From positions 19,672-59,164 of the forward strand of contig NWUY0300016247.1 in the NCBI GenBank assembly GCA_004151065.3: DNA of 39,493 nucleotides, given 5' to 3'. Below the pieces are notes generated by a model, which saw nothing but the letters and a program-made list of their open reading frames with translations, was not told where the DNA came from and did not search any database. This DNA is from Larix sibirica. Lineage: Eukaryota > Streptophyta > Pinopsida > Pinales > Pinaceae. Position numbers and translations under genes: made by a program. Shown here piece by piece: positions 21,989 through 34,185 of this stretch. How positions within the stretch are numbered: the first letter of the stretch is position 1; each line of letters begins with the position of its first letter.

Positions 21989-22873
21989 ATAGAATGGCCA
22001 AAAGATCAATTGAGGGACTGGGATGGTGTGCCCTATGTAGGAATGCCTCCGAATCAATCACCCACTTTTTCCTAAATTGTCCTTTCTCCGTCCAGACTTG
22101 GAATGAGACTAAAAGAAGATTAGATATGCAGATTGACTGGGGTGGGGTGGATGTGATGGATGCCTATAACTATTGGTCTACTAATCTAGCTACAAAAAAC
22201 ATTTGGGATCTCCCTTTAATCATCATTTGGGGTTTGTGGATTGCGAGAAACCAAAAAAAATTTAAAGAAAAATCTATTGTTCCATAACTTATCTATTTTC
22301 ACAGCCTGGATATCCTGTCTCACTTCCCTCAACAGAAGAGTATCCCTGCTATAAGAATTATTCAAGAAGAGAATATAAATAGGGATCTTCCTTGCGATTT
22401 TTTGATGGGGCTTCCCAAAACCAAACCTGTGGCAGTGGTGCTATCACATATATATCTGAAGTTGTTTACTTCAAAATACAAATGGGATTGGGAAATGGCA
22501 CCAACAACTATGCAAAAATCACGGCATTAAAAATTCTTCTCTGTTTTGCAATTGAAAAAGAATGCAAACATATACAAATATTTGGAGACTCCATGAATGT
22601 CATAAACTGGATAAATAAAACTCAAAATTGTCAAAACATGTTTCTTATCACGTGATAGAAGAAGTACATCGGTTGCTGGACAATTTTGATTCTTATACAT
22701 GTTGTCATGTATACAAGGAGCAGAATGACATTGCAGACAAAATATATGAGGAAGGACTACTTTTAAACCATGGGAAATGGAATATTTATGAAGCTCAAAA
22801 TGAATTCTTTTTCGAATATTACCACCGTTCCTTCATGGATGGATTGGCTCCTCAACAACCACTCTCTGGATAA
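21989..22873 (+). pseudogene. Second copy of the LINE zf-RVT/RNase H part
   Basis: Repeat of 19868-20753, starting in the middle of the zf-RVT domain (RMAKRSIEGLGW). It carries a further 1-base deletion (CACGTGATAG near 22650), so the RNase H frame breaks after NCQNMFLIT and resumes in another frame (VIEEVHRLLDNFDSY). It reads VINWINK where the first copy has VINRINK; Trp is the usual residue at this position in related RNase H domains, so this copy keeps the ancestral codon there. Confidence 0.88.
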
Positions 22874-24107
22874 TACTCCATATTATCGCCCGATACAATT
22901 TTTTTTGTCTTATATGGGATTTGTAGTGGCAGGTTGTTCACACAGGCTGAATTTCAAACTTTCATGAGATACTTGCTATGAATCCTAACAGTGTAATATG
23001 TGAAACATATGTTTACTGCGATGAACAACATACTTTTTGAAAGCAACCCATGGGATTTTTTGTACTAGAAATGCATGGACACATGCATTCTACAGATGTA
23101 ATTTTGTTAATATCTAATAAATTATTGTGTCCTCTTAAACATTTATAATTCCTTGAGTTGTTAGCTTGTGCCTAGTAAAAATCTCACCAAAGTTTCTTTG
23201 TAATCATCTTCTTTACCTTTGTATCTAATAGTTTACTTATTTAATATTCCTCATTATTATCCTCTTTTTTACATTATTTTATTTTCAATTAATTATTTTT
23301 TCCAAATTTTTTGACATAATGACTTACCAATGTGAAAACCTACATGCTATGATATATTTATTATTTGAAGAAGAAATGGAAACTACTATATTCAGTAATA
23401 GTTACTTGTTTCTAGATATACACGGTAAATAAATATAGTGATAGAAAAACAAAACCAACAAAATATAAGCCTCTAGAGAGGTTTATAAACTTCTTCACAT
23501 ATAGAATAAGAAAAAAAAGATCATTGCAAGGAAAACACCAATTAACATAGGTTTTAAATATGGTTTTTGGTGTTATAAGATTGAAAAAAATTATTAAAAA
23601 AACTCTAATGAAAGCGAATTTTTTTGCATAAGTTTTAGCAATTATTCACTCTAACCCAAAAATCAGAGCTGACCAAAGCACTACTTAAGTCTTAATAGAG
23701 GCATTTTTATGGGTGTGCTTACAACAATAAGAGGCAATGATGTGCCATTATTTAATATGCACTAGTGTGTATTATATATTAACGCATTGGTGCTTTATGT
23801 ATAATTGAGCATTGGCTTGTATATATCCTTACACACCATGAAGTCTTGGTAACAATAAAGGTATCAGCAATTGCAATATTAATAGTAATGAACATGTGTA
23901 CTAGTTTTAATATGCATTCTATAATCTCATGTGTACTAGTGCTTATATATTGAACATGCAACACTGTGTTTATTTAAATAGTCTGACATGCCCGGATGAT
24001 AAAGGTGCATCAATTCTTAGAAACATTAACACACACAACAATAATTTAAACACATGGTTGTGTAAAGTACATGTATGAAACACAATAAGGCATACAAATG
24101 AATAAAA
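21989..24107. repeat. 2.12-kb tandem duplication, second copy
   Basis: Counterpart of 19868-21987, offset 2121 bases before the 1-base deletion and 2120 after it. It covers the LINE 3' half and more than 1 kb of ordinary AT-rich flank. Confidence 0.95.
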
Positions 24108-24265
24108 TGCACAAATTTGTTTCAGTTTCAAATACCTATTCATACTATTTAATGGTAAAACACATGGTTGTGTAAAGTACACATATGAAACACAATAAGG
24201 CATACAAATGAATAAAATGCACAAATTTGTTTCAGTTTCAAATACCTATGCATACTATTTAATGG
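24048..24265. repeat. 110-bp tandem duplication
   Basis: Two adjacent units start AACACATGGTTGTGTAAAG near 24049 and 24159 and end CATACTATTTAATGG. They differ at three or so bases (for example ACATGTATG versus ACACATATG). The first 2.12-kb copy ends within unit one. Confidence 0.92.
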
Positions 24266-24395
24266 TTTTGTGGGCATGAAATGCAACTTGTTTATTTTTA
24301 TTTTTTTTTCAATTATTGATTAGAAAATCAAATAATTTTAAAGTAATATTGATTTTATATTTGAATTAATGTGTTTGAATATAATCAATTCATTT

Positions 24396-24409
24396 ATGTA
24401 TTCTATCAT
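24396..24409. repeat. 5' target-site duplication of the complete LINE
   Basis: ATGTATTCTATCAT is repeated exactly at 30802-30815, directly after the LINE poly(A). Flanking bases differ, so this is a 14-bp target-site duplication. Confidence 0.9.
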
Positions 24410-24778
24410 GAATAAGAAAATTTATCTCTTGGGAGAAGGTTGGGGATGGGGTTTGGGGCTCTGACGGCTAGGTTTTCCAGTTCTGGAAGGGTTTCTGCAG
24501 GCTAAGGAAGGATATTCTGCAGCAACTTGGAGTCCATTCAGCCGTAAGGCTAGATTTAGTACCAACCAAGGAATAAAAAAGTGGGAATTGGTTAGTTTAT
24601 TATGCTGCAGAATTTTCTTCTCGATCTTTGTTGGAGCCTTTTCAGTCTGGATAAGTTTTTTCTTTGGTTAGGGCCCTGGAATTACATCTACAAGTTAAAT
24701 TTGGGTGGCGCTTCTCTGTTGTGGTAGTCTGTTTTCATTTTCATATTAGGACGTCTGTCCTTTGATTCCACTTTTTAA

Positions 24779-26464
24779 ATGGCGGTGGGACCTCCTGCTT
24801 GTCATATCTCTCCCTTAACAAGTGATACACTTTAGGTTACTACACTTGAGTCATGTCCTGGTGCTCCTCCTTACCTTGCGGATAATGTTGGTCGAGATAC
24901 AAAGGCCCTGTTGGGAGAAGCGACCCGAGTTAGAATAATATTGAAGACACTAAAGGCTAAGGAGGAAACTGTTGTTTATACTATGGATCATTCGGTGAAT
25001 CTGGATAGGTTTAGATTTCTCTCCCGTAGGGAAGTTGTTGGAAAGATCGAAGTTGCTAAGCTCACACAAATAGACCTTGTGGAATGGGTGAATCAGCATT
25101 GGACTCCTGAGTTCGGCCTCCCTCCACAAACCAGTCTTTTGTCCAAAGGTTGGGTTGCTTTCATTTTTCCCAATGAGGAACTTATCCCATCCATTTTGGA
25201 GTGAACATGGCTTGTGAAGGATGACTCCCTTATCTTGAAATGTTGGCATGCTAATTTCAACCCCAACATAGAGCATATGAGCAGAAGGAATTTTTGGGTT
25301 CTCATGCGTGGCTTCCCCTTTGAACTCTGGACACCAAACATCTTTGAGGGTTTGGGAAATTTCTCGGGTCGTTTCATTAGATTGGAAAATAATTTAATTT
25401 TTGGTATTAACAAAAGAATGGCCTCGATGATGGTAGAGTTTAATACCTTGAAGGGTTTACCAACTGAGGTTGATATAGTGTGGGGAGACAAAATATTCAA
25501 ACAGAAATTGGACTATAAGGATGTCCCTTTCAAGTGTTTCTTCTGTCGGTGCATGGGACATGTCAAAGCGCAATATCCATTGTTCCAAGGCAGGCCCTCC
25601 AATCCAGAACCTTCAACTTCAGACATCAACGAGTTGTGAGCTCTACCTGCACCAGGTTATCCAGTTCTTAAAGGTATGCCCGCTGATGAACCTTATGTGA
25701 TTTATGAGGGAGTTTCAAACAGAAATTGGACTATAAGGATGTCCCTTTCAGGTGTTTCTTCTGTCGGTGCACAGGACATGTCAAAGCACAATATCCATTG
25801 TTCCAAAGCAGTCCCTCCAATCTAGAACCTTCAACTTCAGACATCAATGAGCTATGAGCTCTACCTGCACCAGGTTATCCAATTCTTAAAGGTATGTCCG
25901 TTGATGAACCTTATGTGATTTATGAGGGAGCTTCTAAGGATGAATTGGACTTCTATCTCTCAATGGAAAAATCCCATGTTTTAAAAAAATTGGGTTTGAA
26001 ACCTTTAGCTAGAAAATTTATTTGGGGACCTTAACTTTGTGGATTTACCCTCCCATAAATATGCAAACTTTTCCCCGACTCCCACTCCCCCGAAAATTGA
26101 TTTGGTTCAAGATTGGGTTAAGATTTATGACCCCAATCCATTGGGATTGGACCCTGTGGTGCCTCTGGCTGATTAGGACCTAAATTCCTTTTCTAATTCC
26201 TTGTTGTCTATGTCTGGTGCATCGAAATCCCCTTTAGAGGTATTTGCAAAAAACTCTAATTGTTCGGAAGAATAAGTCATCCCTTCTATTCGTTGCATGA
26301 ATGTCACTATTCGGAAAAGGAAGATTCATAAGGATAAGAATGTTGGTGATAAGTTCATCCCTCTATCTAAACGTTTGGAGGTTGTTGATTCATTGGCTCC
26401 TTCTGATTTTGCTTCTTCACCCAGGACGCTTAGAGTAGGTTTGTCCTCCTATAGGTTGTCTTAA
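24779..26464 (+). pseudogene. LINE ORF1 remnant (DUF4283-like, degenerate zinc knuckle)
   Basis: Plant L1 ORF1 proteins bind element RNA through an N-terminal DUF4283 domain and a CCHC knuckle. Here the ATG (24779) opens MAVGPPACHISPLTSD. The DUF4283-like part includes WVNQHWTPEF, KGWVAFIF, LKCWHANFNP, RRNFWVLMRGFPFELW and NFSGRFIRLE. The knuckle reads CFFCRCMGHVKAQYP: the first two Cys and the His remain, but the last Cys is Tyr. Stops occur at about 24836, 25202 and 25637. A 218-bp internal duplication shifts the frame, yet the final 26100-26464 stretch is back in the starting frame, so another indel compensates. The terminal TAA overlaps the ORF2 ATG as TAATG. Confidence 0.8.
25496..25930 (+). 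repeat. 218-bp tandem duplication within LINE ORF1
   Basis: Unit 1 (25496-25713) and unit 2 (25714-25930) both start TTCAAACAGAAATTGGACTA and contain the zinc-knuckle region. Differences such as CATGGGAC versus CACAGGAC and CGAGTTGTG versus TGAGCTATG show moderate age. 218 is not a multiple of three, so the duplication itself breaks ORF1. Confidence 0.93.
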
Positions 26465-29400
26465 TGTCTATCCTATCCTTTAATATACATGGAATTGGAG
26501 GGGTGTCTAAGGCTAGGACCCTGTTCACTTTTTTAAAAACTACTAGCCTCGACTGTATTCTAATCCAGGAAACTATGTGTTCGGCGGCCCAAGACGTGGA
26601 GATTTTTTCAAAGTATATGTCAGGGTGGTATTTCAGTTCCATCGATTCATGTGGACACTTTGGTGGCCTGCTTTATGGTTGGAACCCTTCGACCACAACT
26701 TTCAAAACCTTTAAGACTATGGAGTGAATTTTAATGGAAGGCCGATTTCTTTCCAATGCTTTTGACCTTTCAATTCTTAACATGTATGGTCCATATAGGG
26801 ACAAGGAGATCTACTGGACTGCTTTAGAAGCCTCGGGTCTTCTTAATACTCGGAATATAATTGTTGTAGGTGATCTAAACCTCACCTTATTGGAAGCTGA
26901 AGTATGGGGTCCGTCGGTTTTGGTTGATGTTAGCGGATTTATTCAAGGATTTATTTCAGAAAGCTCAGTTGAATGATGTTGTGCCCAGGAAATTGGGGGC
27001 TACTTGGAGTAACAAGCGAGAAGGTAGTCGATGTATAAGAAAGTGTCTTGACCGCTTCCTTATTGATGAATCTGTGTCCTCAAAGTTCCATAGATTTAGG
27101 TCGTGGATTGAACATTCCAATATATCCGATCATCAAGCGATTATCTTGCAATTTGAGGACCGGTCTCACAAAGCTCACAGACCATTCATGTTTAATAGTA
27201 CATGGTTGGATGACACAAGTTTCTATGATATGGTAAGAGGTTATTGGTCCCAGGACGAGGTTCCTCTGAGACTAAATCCGATGGATGCATTGATCTTTAA
27301 ATTAAGAGTGTTAAAGGAAAAAACTAAAGCATGGGAAAAGGATAAAAAAACATAGAATTAGAATGAATTGATTGTTATTGAAAACCAGATAAAGCAACTT
27401 CATCGCCCTAATATGGATGGTATTTTGTCATATGAGGATAGAATTGCATTGCAAACTCTTCAAGATAGACTTGATGAAATTCTGAGGATTGAGGAGAGCA
27501 CTTGGAAGTTAAAAAGTTGCGTTATTTGGGTTGAATTAGGGGATGACAACACCAGGTTTTTTCACAATTATGCATATTATAGGAGGAATTTGAACTCTAT
27601 TTGGACCATCAATGACATTCAAGGTAATGAATTCAATGATCAAAATAAGATGGAGGAGATTGCGCATAACCATTTCAATTCTCAATTTTAAGATCCGGGG
27701 TCATCCAACATTGATGCTTAGCTCAAGGTCCTAAAACACTATCCCTCTTTCTTCTCTGCGGAGGAAAGAGATGAGGTTGACAGTCCTGTTACTATGGTGG
27801 AGATCGAAAATTTTATAAATGATTTCAAAAAAGATAAGATCCCAAGGCCCAATGGGTGGTCAGTGGACCTTTTTGTATCCTTCTCTAATATTATGGGCCC
27901 TGATTTATTGCAGATGGTTGAATTTTCAAGAGTTGAAGGTTGGATTGCTGGAGGTTTGAACTCGACTTTTTTGACACTTATCCCCAAAACCAATAAACCT
28001 GTGTCATTCGATGAGTTCAGACCTATAGAAATATGTAACTTGGTCTATAAAATAATCTCCAAGATCATTGCGAACAGAATTAAACCTAATCTATCAGAGT
28101 GGATGACAAAAGAACAGTTCAACTTCCTTTCCAATAGACAAATCCTTGATGTTGTGGGAATCACTCAGGAAGTTTTAGATTCTGTCAAAGTCAGAAAACA
28201 AAGTGCTATGATTCTTAAGATCGACCTGGTAAAAGCTTATGACCAGGTAAATTGGGATTTTTTAAAGCTTATGCTTCTTCATATTGGTCTTCCTCGGTTA
28301 GTTATTAACTGGATAATGGCATGTGTTAGTTCAACTAATTTCTCTGTTTTGATCATTGGTAATCCTACTACTTTCTTCAAAATATTTAGGGGCCTCCTTC
28401 AGGGTTGTCCCCTATCTCCATTATTGTTTTTATTGGTGATAGAAGGTCCGAGTAGGCTGATTGTTAATTCTAGAAGAGAAGGAAAAGTTAAAGGAATATA
28501 TTTCTCAAAGTCTCTCTCCATTACGCATTTTCTCTTCGTGGAAGATGTAATCCTATTCGGTACTGATGCAACTGAGGAGTGGTTGGAATATGCAATCTTC
28601 ATTGAGTTATTTTGGAAAGCTACGGGAATGCAAGTCATTCAAAGAAAATATGTTTTTGTTAGCAACATGGAGGATGGTTATGTGGTTCAACATATCTTAA
28701 ATTTACTTCCTTTTAAATGCACTAAGCTGGATGAAGGTGTCAAGTATTTGGGTTTTTTATCAAACCAAATTGTTATGGATTACTCGACTGGAGGTGGCTG
28801 ATCTAAAGATTTGAAAAGAGAATTAATTCATGGTGCCTGAAATATTTGTCTTTGGGTGGTAGACTTATTCTAATTAAGTATGTTTTAAGCAGTCTACCTG
28901 TTTATTGGGAATTGATGGCACAAATTCCTCTTATTATTCAGCATAAACTTAAAATTTTAATGTTTAGATTTCTTTGGTCAGGGAACAAGGAGGGAGGTCA
29001 CTTTCATTTAGCTAAATGGGAAGTCTTATCCTTTCCAAAGAAATTTGGAGGTTGGAATATAAAACACATTTTCTGGTTTAACACAACATTGTCCTTGAAA
29101 AGTCTTTGGCGAGGTCTCTTGGGTGATATCTATGGTCTGAGCTCCTGCATGTCAAATATATCAAAAAGGATATCATCAATTGGATTAGAAGACCTAATAG
29201 AGACTTCCAGAATGTTTCTTATTTTTGGAAAGGTTTTATGAAAATCTTCCCTTGGATCAGTAACTATATGTCTTGGCAGGTGGGAGATGGAAAAGCGGTA
29301 GTTGTTGGAACTAACCCCATTCTAGAGATTGATTCATATTATAAATTGTCTAAGGAGCTTCGAAATATGTTCACATAATATGGTCTCCTTACCCTAAATC

Positions 29401-30601
29401 GGTTCAAAAGAACGAGCCGACTTATTGCAGATCCTTCATACTGGCTTACTCCGTCAAATCTCGGTCTAGATGGTAGTTAGGAAGATGAATGGAACCGGTA
29501 TCTATATAAGTTTAACCTTGCTGGTATACGCCTCATTGAAGATAAAGATCGATTATCTTGGTCAAAGAATTCCATTTCAGGACAGGTTTCCATAAGCTCT
29601 ACTTATCAGGTAATTGTTGAGAGTCACTTTGATAGTAACATGAAATGGTGGTATGGCGCTCTCTGGAGCTGGAAACTTCCACTTAAAATAAAATGTTTTT
29701 ATGGTTGTCATTTAATGATAAAATCTTAACCTGGGAAAATTTGAAATGTCGAGGTAAACAGGGTCCGAACATTTTCATTCTCTACAAAAGTAATGGTGAA
29801 TCGGTAGATCATCTTTTTCTACATTGCAAGTTCTCTAGAGGGATGTGGAAGAAATTTTGTGTGGTAGTCAATATTGATGATGAATGTCCTAACGTAGGCT
29901 TTGAAATGACTTATCAGTTTTGGATTTAGAAGCACCATAATTTAAAAAATATTCCAGGATTAGTGGCTTGGACTATATGGAATACATGTAACCATGCCAT
30001 CTTTCAGAATTCAATTCCTTCTGAAAAACAGGCTTTGTACAGTTTTTGGAATTTGTATCATCTATACAAAAATTCTCAACTCTTAAGTCAGAATCCTAAA
30101 AGAAATATAAAACTGAGAGTTGACTCTTTTGGTTCTGCTTATGGTTATTTTAAAGGGGCATCGACTGGAATGAATTGTGGTGCTGGTTTCCTCATAAATT
30201 GTGGTTATGATCTCACATACAAGTTTCGTCTTACATGTGGTCAAGGTACAAATTCAAAGGCTGAACTTCTAGGTCTATGGGGTATTTTAAAAGTGGAAAT
30301 TTGTTGTGGTATAGGCTCTATCAGAATTTTTGGAGATTCCATGATTATTGTGAACTGGGGAAAGAAGCTTTATCAGTTGAACATCATTCAACTCAAAGAT
30401 TGGTGTGACCGAATTTCAAAGATGATGTCTTGGTTTTATGATCTTTCCATCGATCATATTTACAGGGAAAACAACGATGCAACTAATGCACTATCAAAGG
30501 AATCCCTTGATGGGGATGTTGGATTTCTATATTGGAAAGAGTGGGTGGAGGATTTTATTACTCACAATGGTTCAATCTTTTTCTTTACAGACGTTTTTTA
30601 G
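26464..30601 (+). pseudogene. LINE ORF2 remnant: endonuclease, reverse transcriptase, zf-RVT, RNase H
   Basis: In order: an apurinic-type endonuclease (26464-27160) with SFNIHGIG, ILIQETM, MYGPY, VVGDLN, LDRFLID and SDHQAI, so most catalytic residues remain. A reverse transcriptase (27790-28800) follows with LIPKTNKP, FRPIEICN, motif A KIDLVKAYDQVNW and motif B GLLQGCPLSPLLF; motif C is FVED instead of FADD, which should abolish polymerase activity. Next come a post-RT region (LKYLSLGGRLILIKYVLSSL), a zf-RVT (ILYKSNGESVDHLFLHCKF) and an RNase H (30110-30500). In the RNase H the first Asp is Lys (YFKGAS) and the last AD is TN (NDATNALSKE), while the AE and GDS are intact. Stops lie near 26725, 27353, 27689, 27719, 28799, 29239 and 29926, with frameshifts near 26930, 28800 and 29240-29690. 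Overall length is normal for plant L1 ORF2. Confidence 0.9.
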
Positions 30602-30801
30602 TCTTCAATGGGCATGAAGACTAGATTTTGTTTTTTGTTGTTATGGGTTGAATGACTTCTAATTTGAGTATTTTCCGTAATTATGTCTTGAGCTAGGCAT
30701 GGAAGCATGGATTGATAGTCCAGTTACTTACTCATAGATGTTTTATACTTTTTGATTTCCAATGAAATAACAAAAGAACGACTTTTTTCCTCTTGAAAAA
30801 A
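30602..30801 (+). other. LINE 3' untranslated region and poly(A)
   Basis: About 190 non-coding bases end with CTTTTTGATT, an AATAACAAA block, a T run, CTCTTG and seven As. The same order closes the two truncated tails near 5.8 and 8.0 kb, which suggests that a conserved 3' end is recognised during reverse transcription. Confidence 0.75.
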
Positions 30802-30815
30802 ATGTATTCTATCAT
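30802..30815. repeat. 3' target-site duplication of the complete LINE
   Basis: Exact repeat of 24396-24409, directly after the poly(A). Removing 24410-30815 would restore the empty site. Confidence 0.9.
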
Positions 30816-32430
30816 TATTATTGTAATAATGTAAATGATCCATGATATTTAGTCAACAACATAACATTTTACAACAACATACACTACAATACATGAAGAA
30901 ATCTATTTTATTGCATACAAATAAGAGAAACTTCAACATACAAAATTATACAACATAACGGTCAATGATAAACAAAATGTCAATGAATAATTGTTACAAT
31001 TATTGGTGGCCCATCATCATATAACCAATTGGAACAATATGTCAACATCACGTTTTTAATATAAACAAGCAATCCAAATATAAAACTTATAACATTAAAT
31101 TATATTGATTATCATTCATCCCTTGAATTGTTGTCATTTCTCAAACTGGTTACATGTGTCATTTATTCATCACTTGTAGGGGACATTGTACTTGGGTAAT
31201 TTGCAATGTTTTGTTGATTAGCTTGAGTTTTTCTCTCTCTTCGTGGTTTATTGACAAACATAGAAATAAAGGGTAATGAGTATATCTATATTTATAGTAT
31301 AGTATATATGAGTACAAAACTTGTATAGTGCACCATAGAAGTTAGTGCTTCATAAACAATACACTTTCTTTTGAATGCATGCTTCATGCCATCTCTCAAC
31401 ATATTTTATGGTGGATTCACTCCATACTTTGTTTCCTACTAGTTTATATGCCATATGAGAGCATATGTATAACTAAAAATTTATTGTTTTTCAAATATTA
31501 ATAAAATAGGGGATGCAAATCAAGATAACTACTTATACAACAGTTAACCCATGATACTCTAACATATACGTCTCAAAACCCATGTACATAATCTCAGTGT
31601 TGATCAAATATTTAGATGGAAAGATTCTTTGTACATTAGCACGTGGTAGAAAACATTCATCGATGATTGTAAATCCATTAAAATATAAAAATCACAACAA
31701 ATATGAAGTGTTAAGGAAAAGGTAAGTATGCTTCACAAATTTTTTTATCAACCCTGTCATCTAGTCTTATGTGTTTAGTGGGTTAGATTTTGTTTTCTTG
31801 TTTGCCACAACAAATCAATTAAAAATTAATATTAACACGTTGTTGTTGGGATAACTCTTCTTGTAATTCAAATATTCTCATTTCTTTTACTATATCCTTG
31901 TAAAAACCTTTTTGGGAATCCCTACCTATATGTTTCAGATAGCACTTTTTTCTACATCTTAATTTTCTCAACCTTCCTAAAAAAACAAAAAGCACAATAA
32001 AAATCGATTAATATTTCTATAAAAATCGATTAATATTTCTATGAACCAAATATAACACAGTATATTAATTTGATAATTTTAGGACTTATATGTACATATT
32101 ATAGGATTTAGCAATATTACTTTCTAAATGATCAATGATTCTTTTTTGTTATTATATGATTTTCTATTGCAAGTATCATGGATTTCATGCATCCCATTTC
32201 TCTTGAAACAATTATAGTTTAAAAATATAACCTAATTCTTGGATTATAGTTTATAATGATTTTTGTGTTGTAAGTTTAAAGAATGTAGATATGTGTTATT
32301 TCCACTAAATATTTCATAGTTATAAAATATTTTCCACTTGTTATTAAATTTTATCCCCACTCCAAATGAATAGAGGACCAATTCATCATCATTTACATCC
32401 TTTGAAATTGTTTTCCTCTTAGGAGGACAA
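30816..32430. other. AT-rich intergenic, no gene seen
   Basis: No long open frames and no recognisable element. It contains a 22-bp perfect tandem duplication (about 31998-32042, unit AAAAATCGATTAATATTTCT plus two bases). Confidence 0.5.
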
Positions 32431-33250
32431 TTTGTTCCCTACACAACACTCAACATATACAAAATCAAATGTTTGAAACCTTGTAGTTATTATTCTCAGG
32501 AAGTACATTATTAGTAGATGGTAAAAAAAAATTCATGTGATCATCTTTTGGTCCACCTAATTCCTTTATTTGTAACATTTTCATAAATATTTTATGCTCT
32601 TTTCCACTTTGACTGCAAACAAACTTTCAAAGTGTTTTCAAGTTTTTCCTCTACACGACACACACTAACCCATACACATCATTTGAACATATAAAGATAA
32701 TTAAAATATTTTTGTTTTATATTAAAACCTTAAGTAACTTGCTTTGTTTTCTTCGTAGGACATGCTTCCCTTGCCTCATTGCTATAAGATTTTTCCTGAA
32801 TATTATATATAACATTTTCAATCAATAAAATAACTACATATTGAAATATATATTAGAAAGAGAGTAAAGAATTACATCCTAAAACTATTTTTGGTTTGAG
32901 GAGTGCACTATATACAATAATATACGCCAATGTGCATTATACAGTAATACACACTTGTGCATTTGTATTTGCAGGAGTCACTATGTACTCTGATTCACAA
33001 ATCAACAAAACTCTCACACTAATATACTTGTAGGTTGTCATGGAAATCAATTCAATACTAATTGCATCAATGTATCTATGTTGTATACTGTTATTCATGA
33101 AACCTGAAAACATGTTTTCAAAAATATCAAGAAAAAAAATTGAAATCCAAGGAAATGAGGGGCTCCAATCCATTAAAATGATTTTTACATCAAAATAATC
33201 AATATTGAGGCCAACACATACCCATATCCTTTAAAAAATAAATATCATTA
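32430..33250. repeat. Diverged ~950-bp tandem duplication, first copy
   Basis: Colinear with about 33375-34185. Landmarks in order: TCCCTACACAACA, CACCTAATTCC, GGACATGCTTCCCT, GTGCACTATATACA (32906/33855), CTCCAATCCATTAAAAT versus CCCCAATCCATTAAAAT, and GAGGCCAACA-ATACC. Substitutions and indels are common, so it is old. Neither copy has a supported gene. Confidence 0.85.
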
Positions 33251-33374
33251 TGAAAATTAAAGTAACTAAACCCTTGGTGTCAGGGTTTGTGGCAATGTAT
33301 AGTATGCCAAGCATGTGTTTATCAACACTAGTGAGGTAGCTAACCATTAAGTACTTGGTTAGTTAAAAGGTCAT

Positions 33375-34185
33375 TTTGCTCCCTTGTTATTCCCTACACA
33401 ACATTCAACATATGTGAAATCAAATGTATGAAACCCATTAACTATTATTTTTAAGAAGTATATTATCAGTAAAAGGTTAAAGAAAACTTGATATTAACCA
33501 CCTTTTGATCTACCTAATTCCTCTATTTGCAACATTTCCATAAAAAAATTATGCACTTTCGTACTTAGATTAAAAACAATCTCATCATGATTTTTTGTAA
33601 TTCTGCATGAAATACATTAACCTGTACACATTATTTAAACCTATACACAATTCAAATATATTATTTCTATATTAAACATCAAATAGCATGCCTTGTCTTA
33701 TTATTGGGACATGCTTCCCTCGTGCTCATTGCTATACTTTTTTTCCTCAATATTATACCAGCCATAATCTACGAATAAAAGATCGACATAATGAAATACA
33801 TTTTACAAAGTAAGTATAATTTCCAACTTAAAATTACTTTTTAGTTGATCAGTGCACTATATACAAAAATATGAATGGGTGCAAATTATCAGTAATATGT
33901 ACCAATGCATTTAAATATAGAGGGAGAGATGTGTGCCCCAATATGCAACCACACAAAAATCTAGCATTAATACACTTGGAAGTTTTTGTGCCACGTGACC
34001 CACTTTACAATTTCACCGCATTGATGTGTCTATATTCTATAATGTCCATTGCAAAACTTGAAAACATTTTTTTAAGGTATGAAGGAGAAGTTTTGGAATC
34101 CAATGCAACGAGGAGCCCCAATCCATTAAAATAATATTTACATAAATAATAGTTGAGGCCAACAAATACCTATAGCCACAAAATA
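33375..34185. repeat. Diverged ~950-bp tandem duplication, second copy
   Basis: Counterpart of 32430-33250 with the same landmark order. An 87-codon + frame (33871-34134) is open here but not in the first copy, so it is not conserved and probably not coding. Confidence 0.85.

Larger units (their letters stand above)
24410..30801 (+). mobile_element. Complete but inactive L1-type LINE (6.39 kb)
   Basis: The element has all parts of a plant L1-type non-LTR retrotransposon in order: a 5' untranslated region (24410-24778), ORF1 (24779-26464), ORF2 (26464-30601), a 3' untranslated region and a terminal GAAAAAAA (30794-30801). A perfect 14-bp target-site duplication brackets it, so both ends are defined and the 5' end is probably not truncated. 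Both ORFs contain several stops and frameshifts, and catalytic positions are lost, so it cannot move on its own. Its last ~50 bases resemble the LINE tails at 5490-5796 and 7745-8031, placing all three in one family or close relatives. The 18862-20753 LINE differs in sequence and 3' end. Confidence 0.9.

Noticed and set aside
21989-24107. Independent second LINE insertion
   Set aside because: The repeat includes over 1 kb of non-LINE flank and starts inside the LINE at an N, so it is a duplicated segment or assembly artefact, not a new insertion.
33871-34134. 87-codon plus-strand frame
   Set aside because: The corresponding position in the first copy of the local duplication is not open, so the frame is not conserved.
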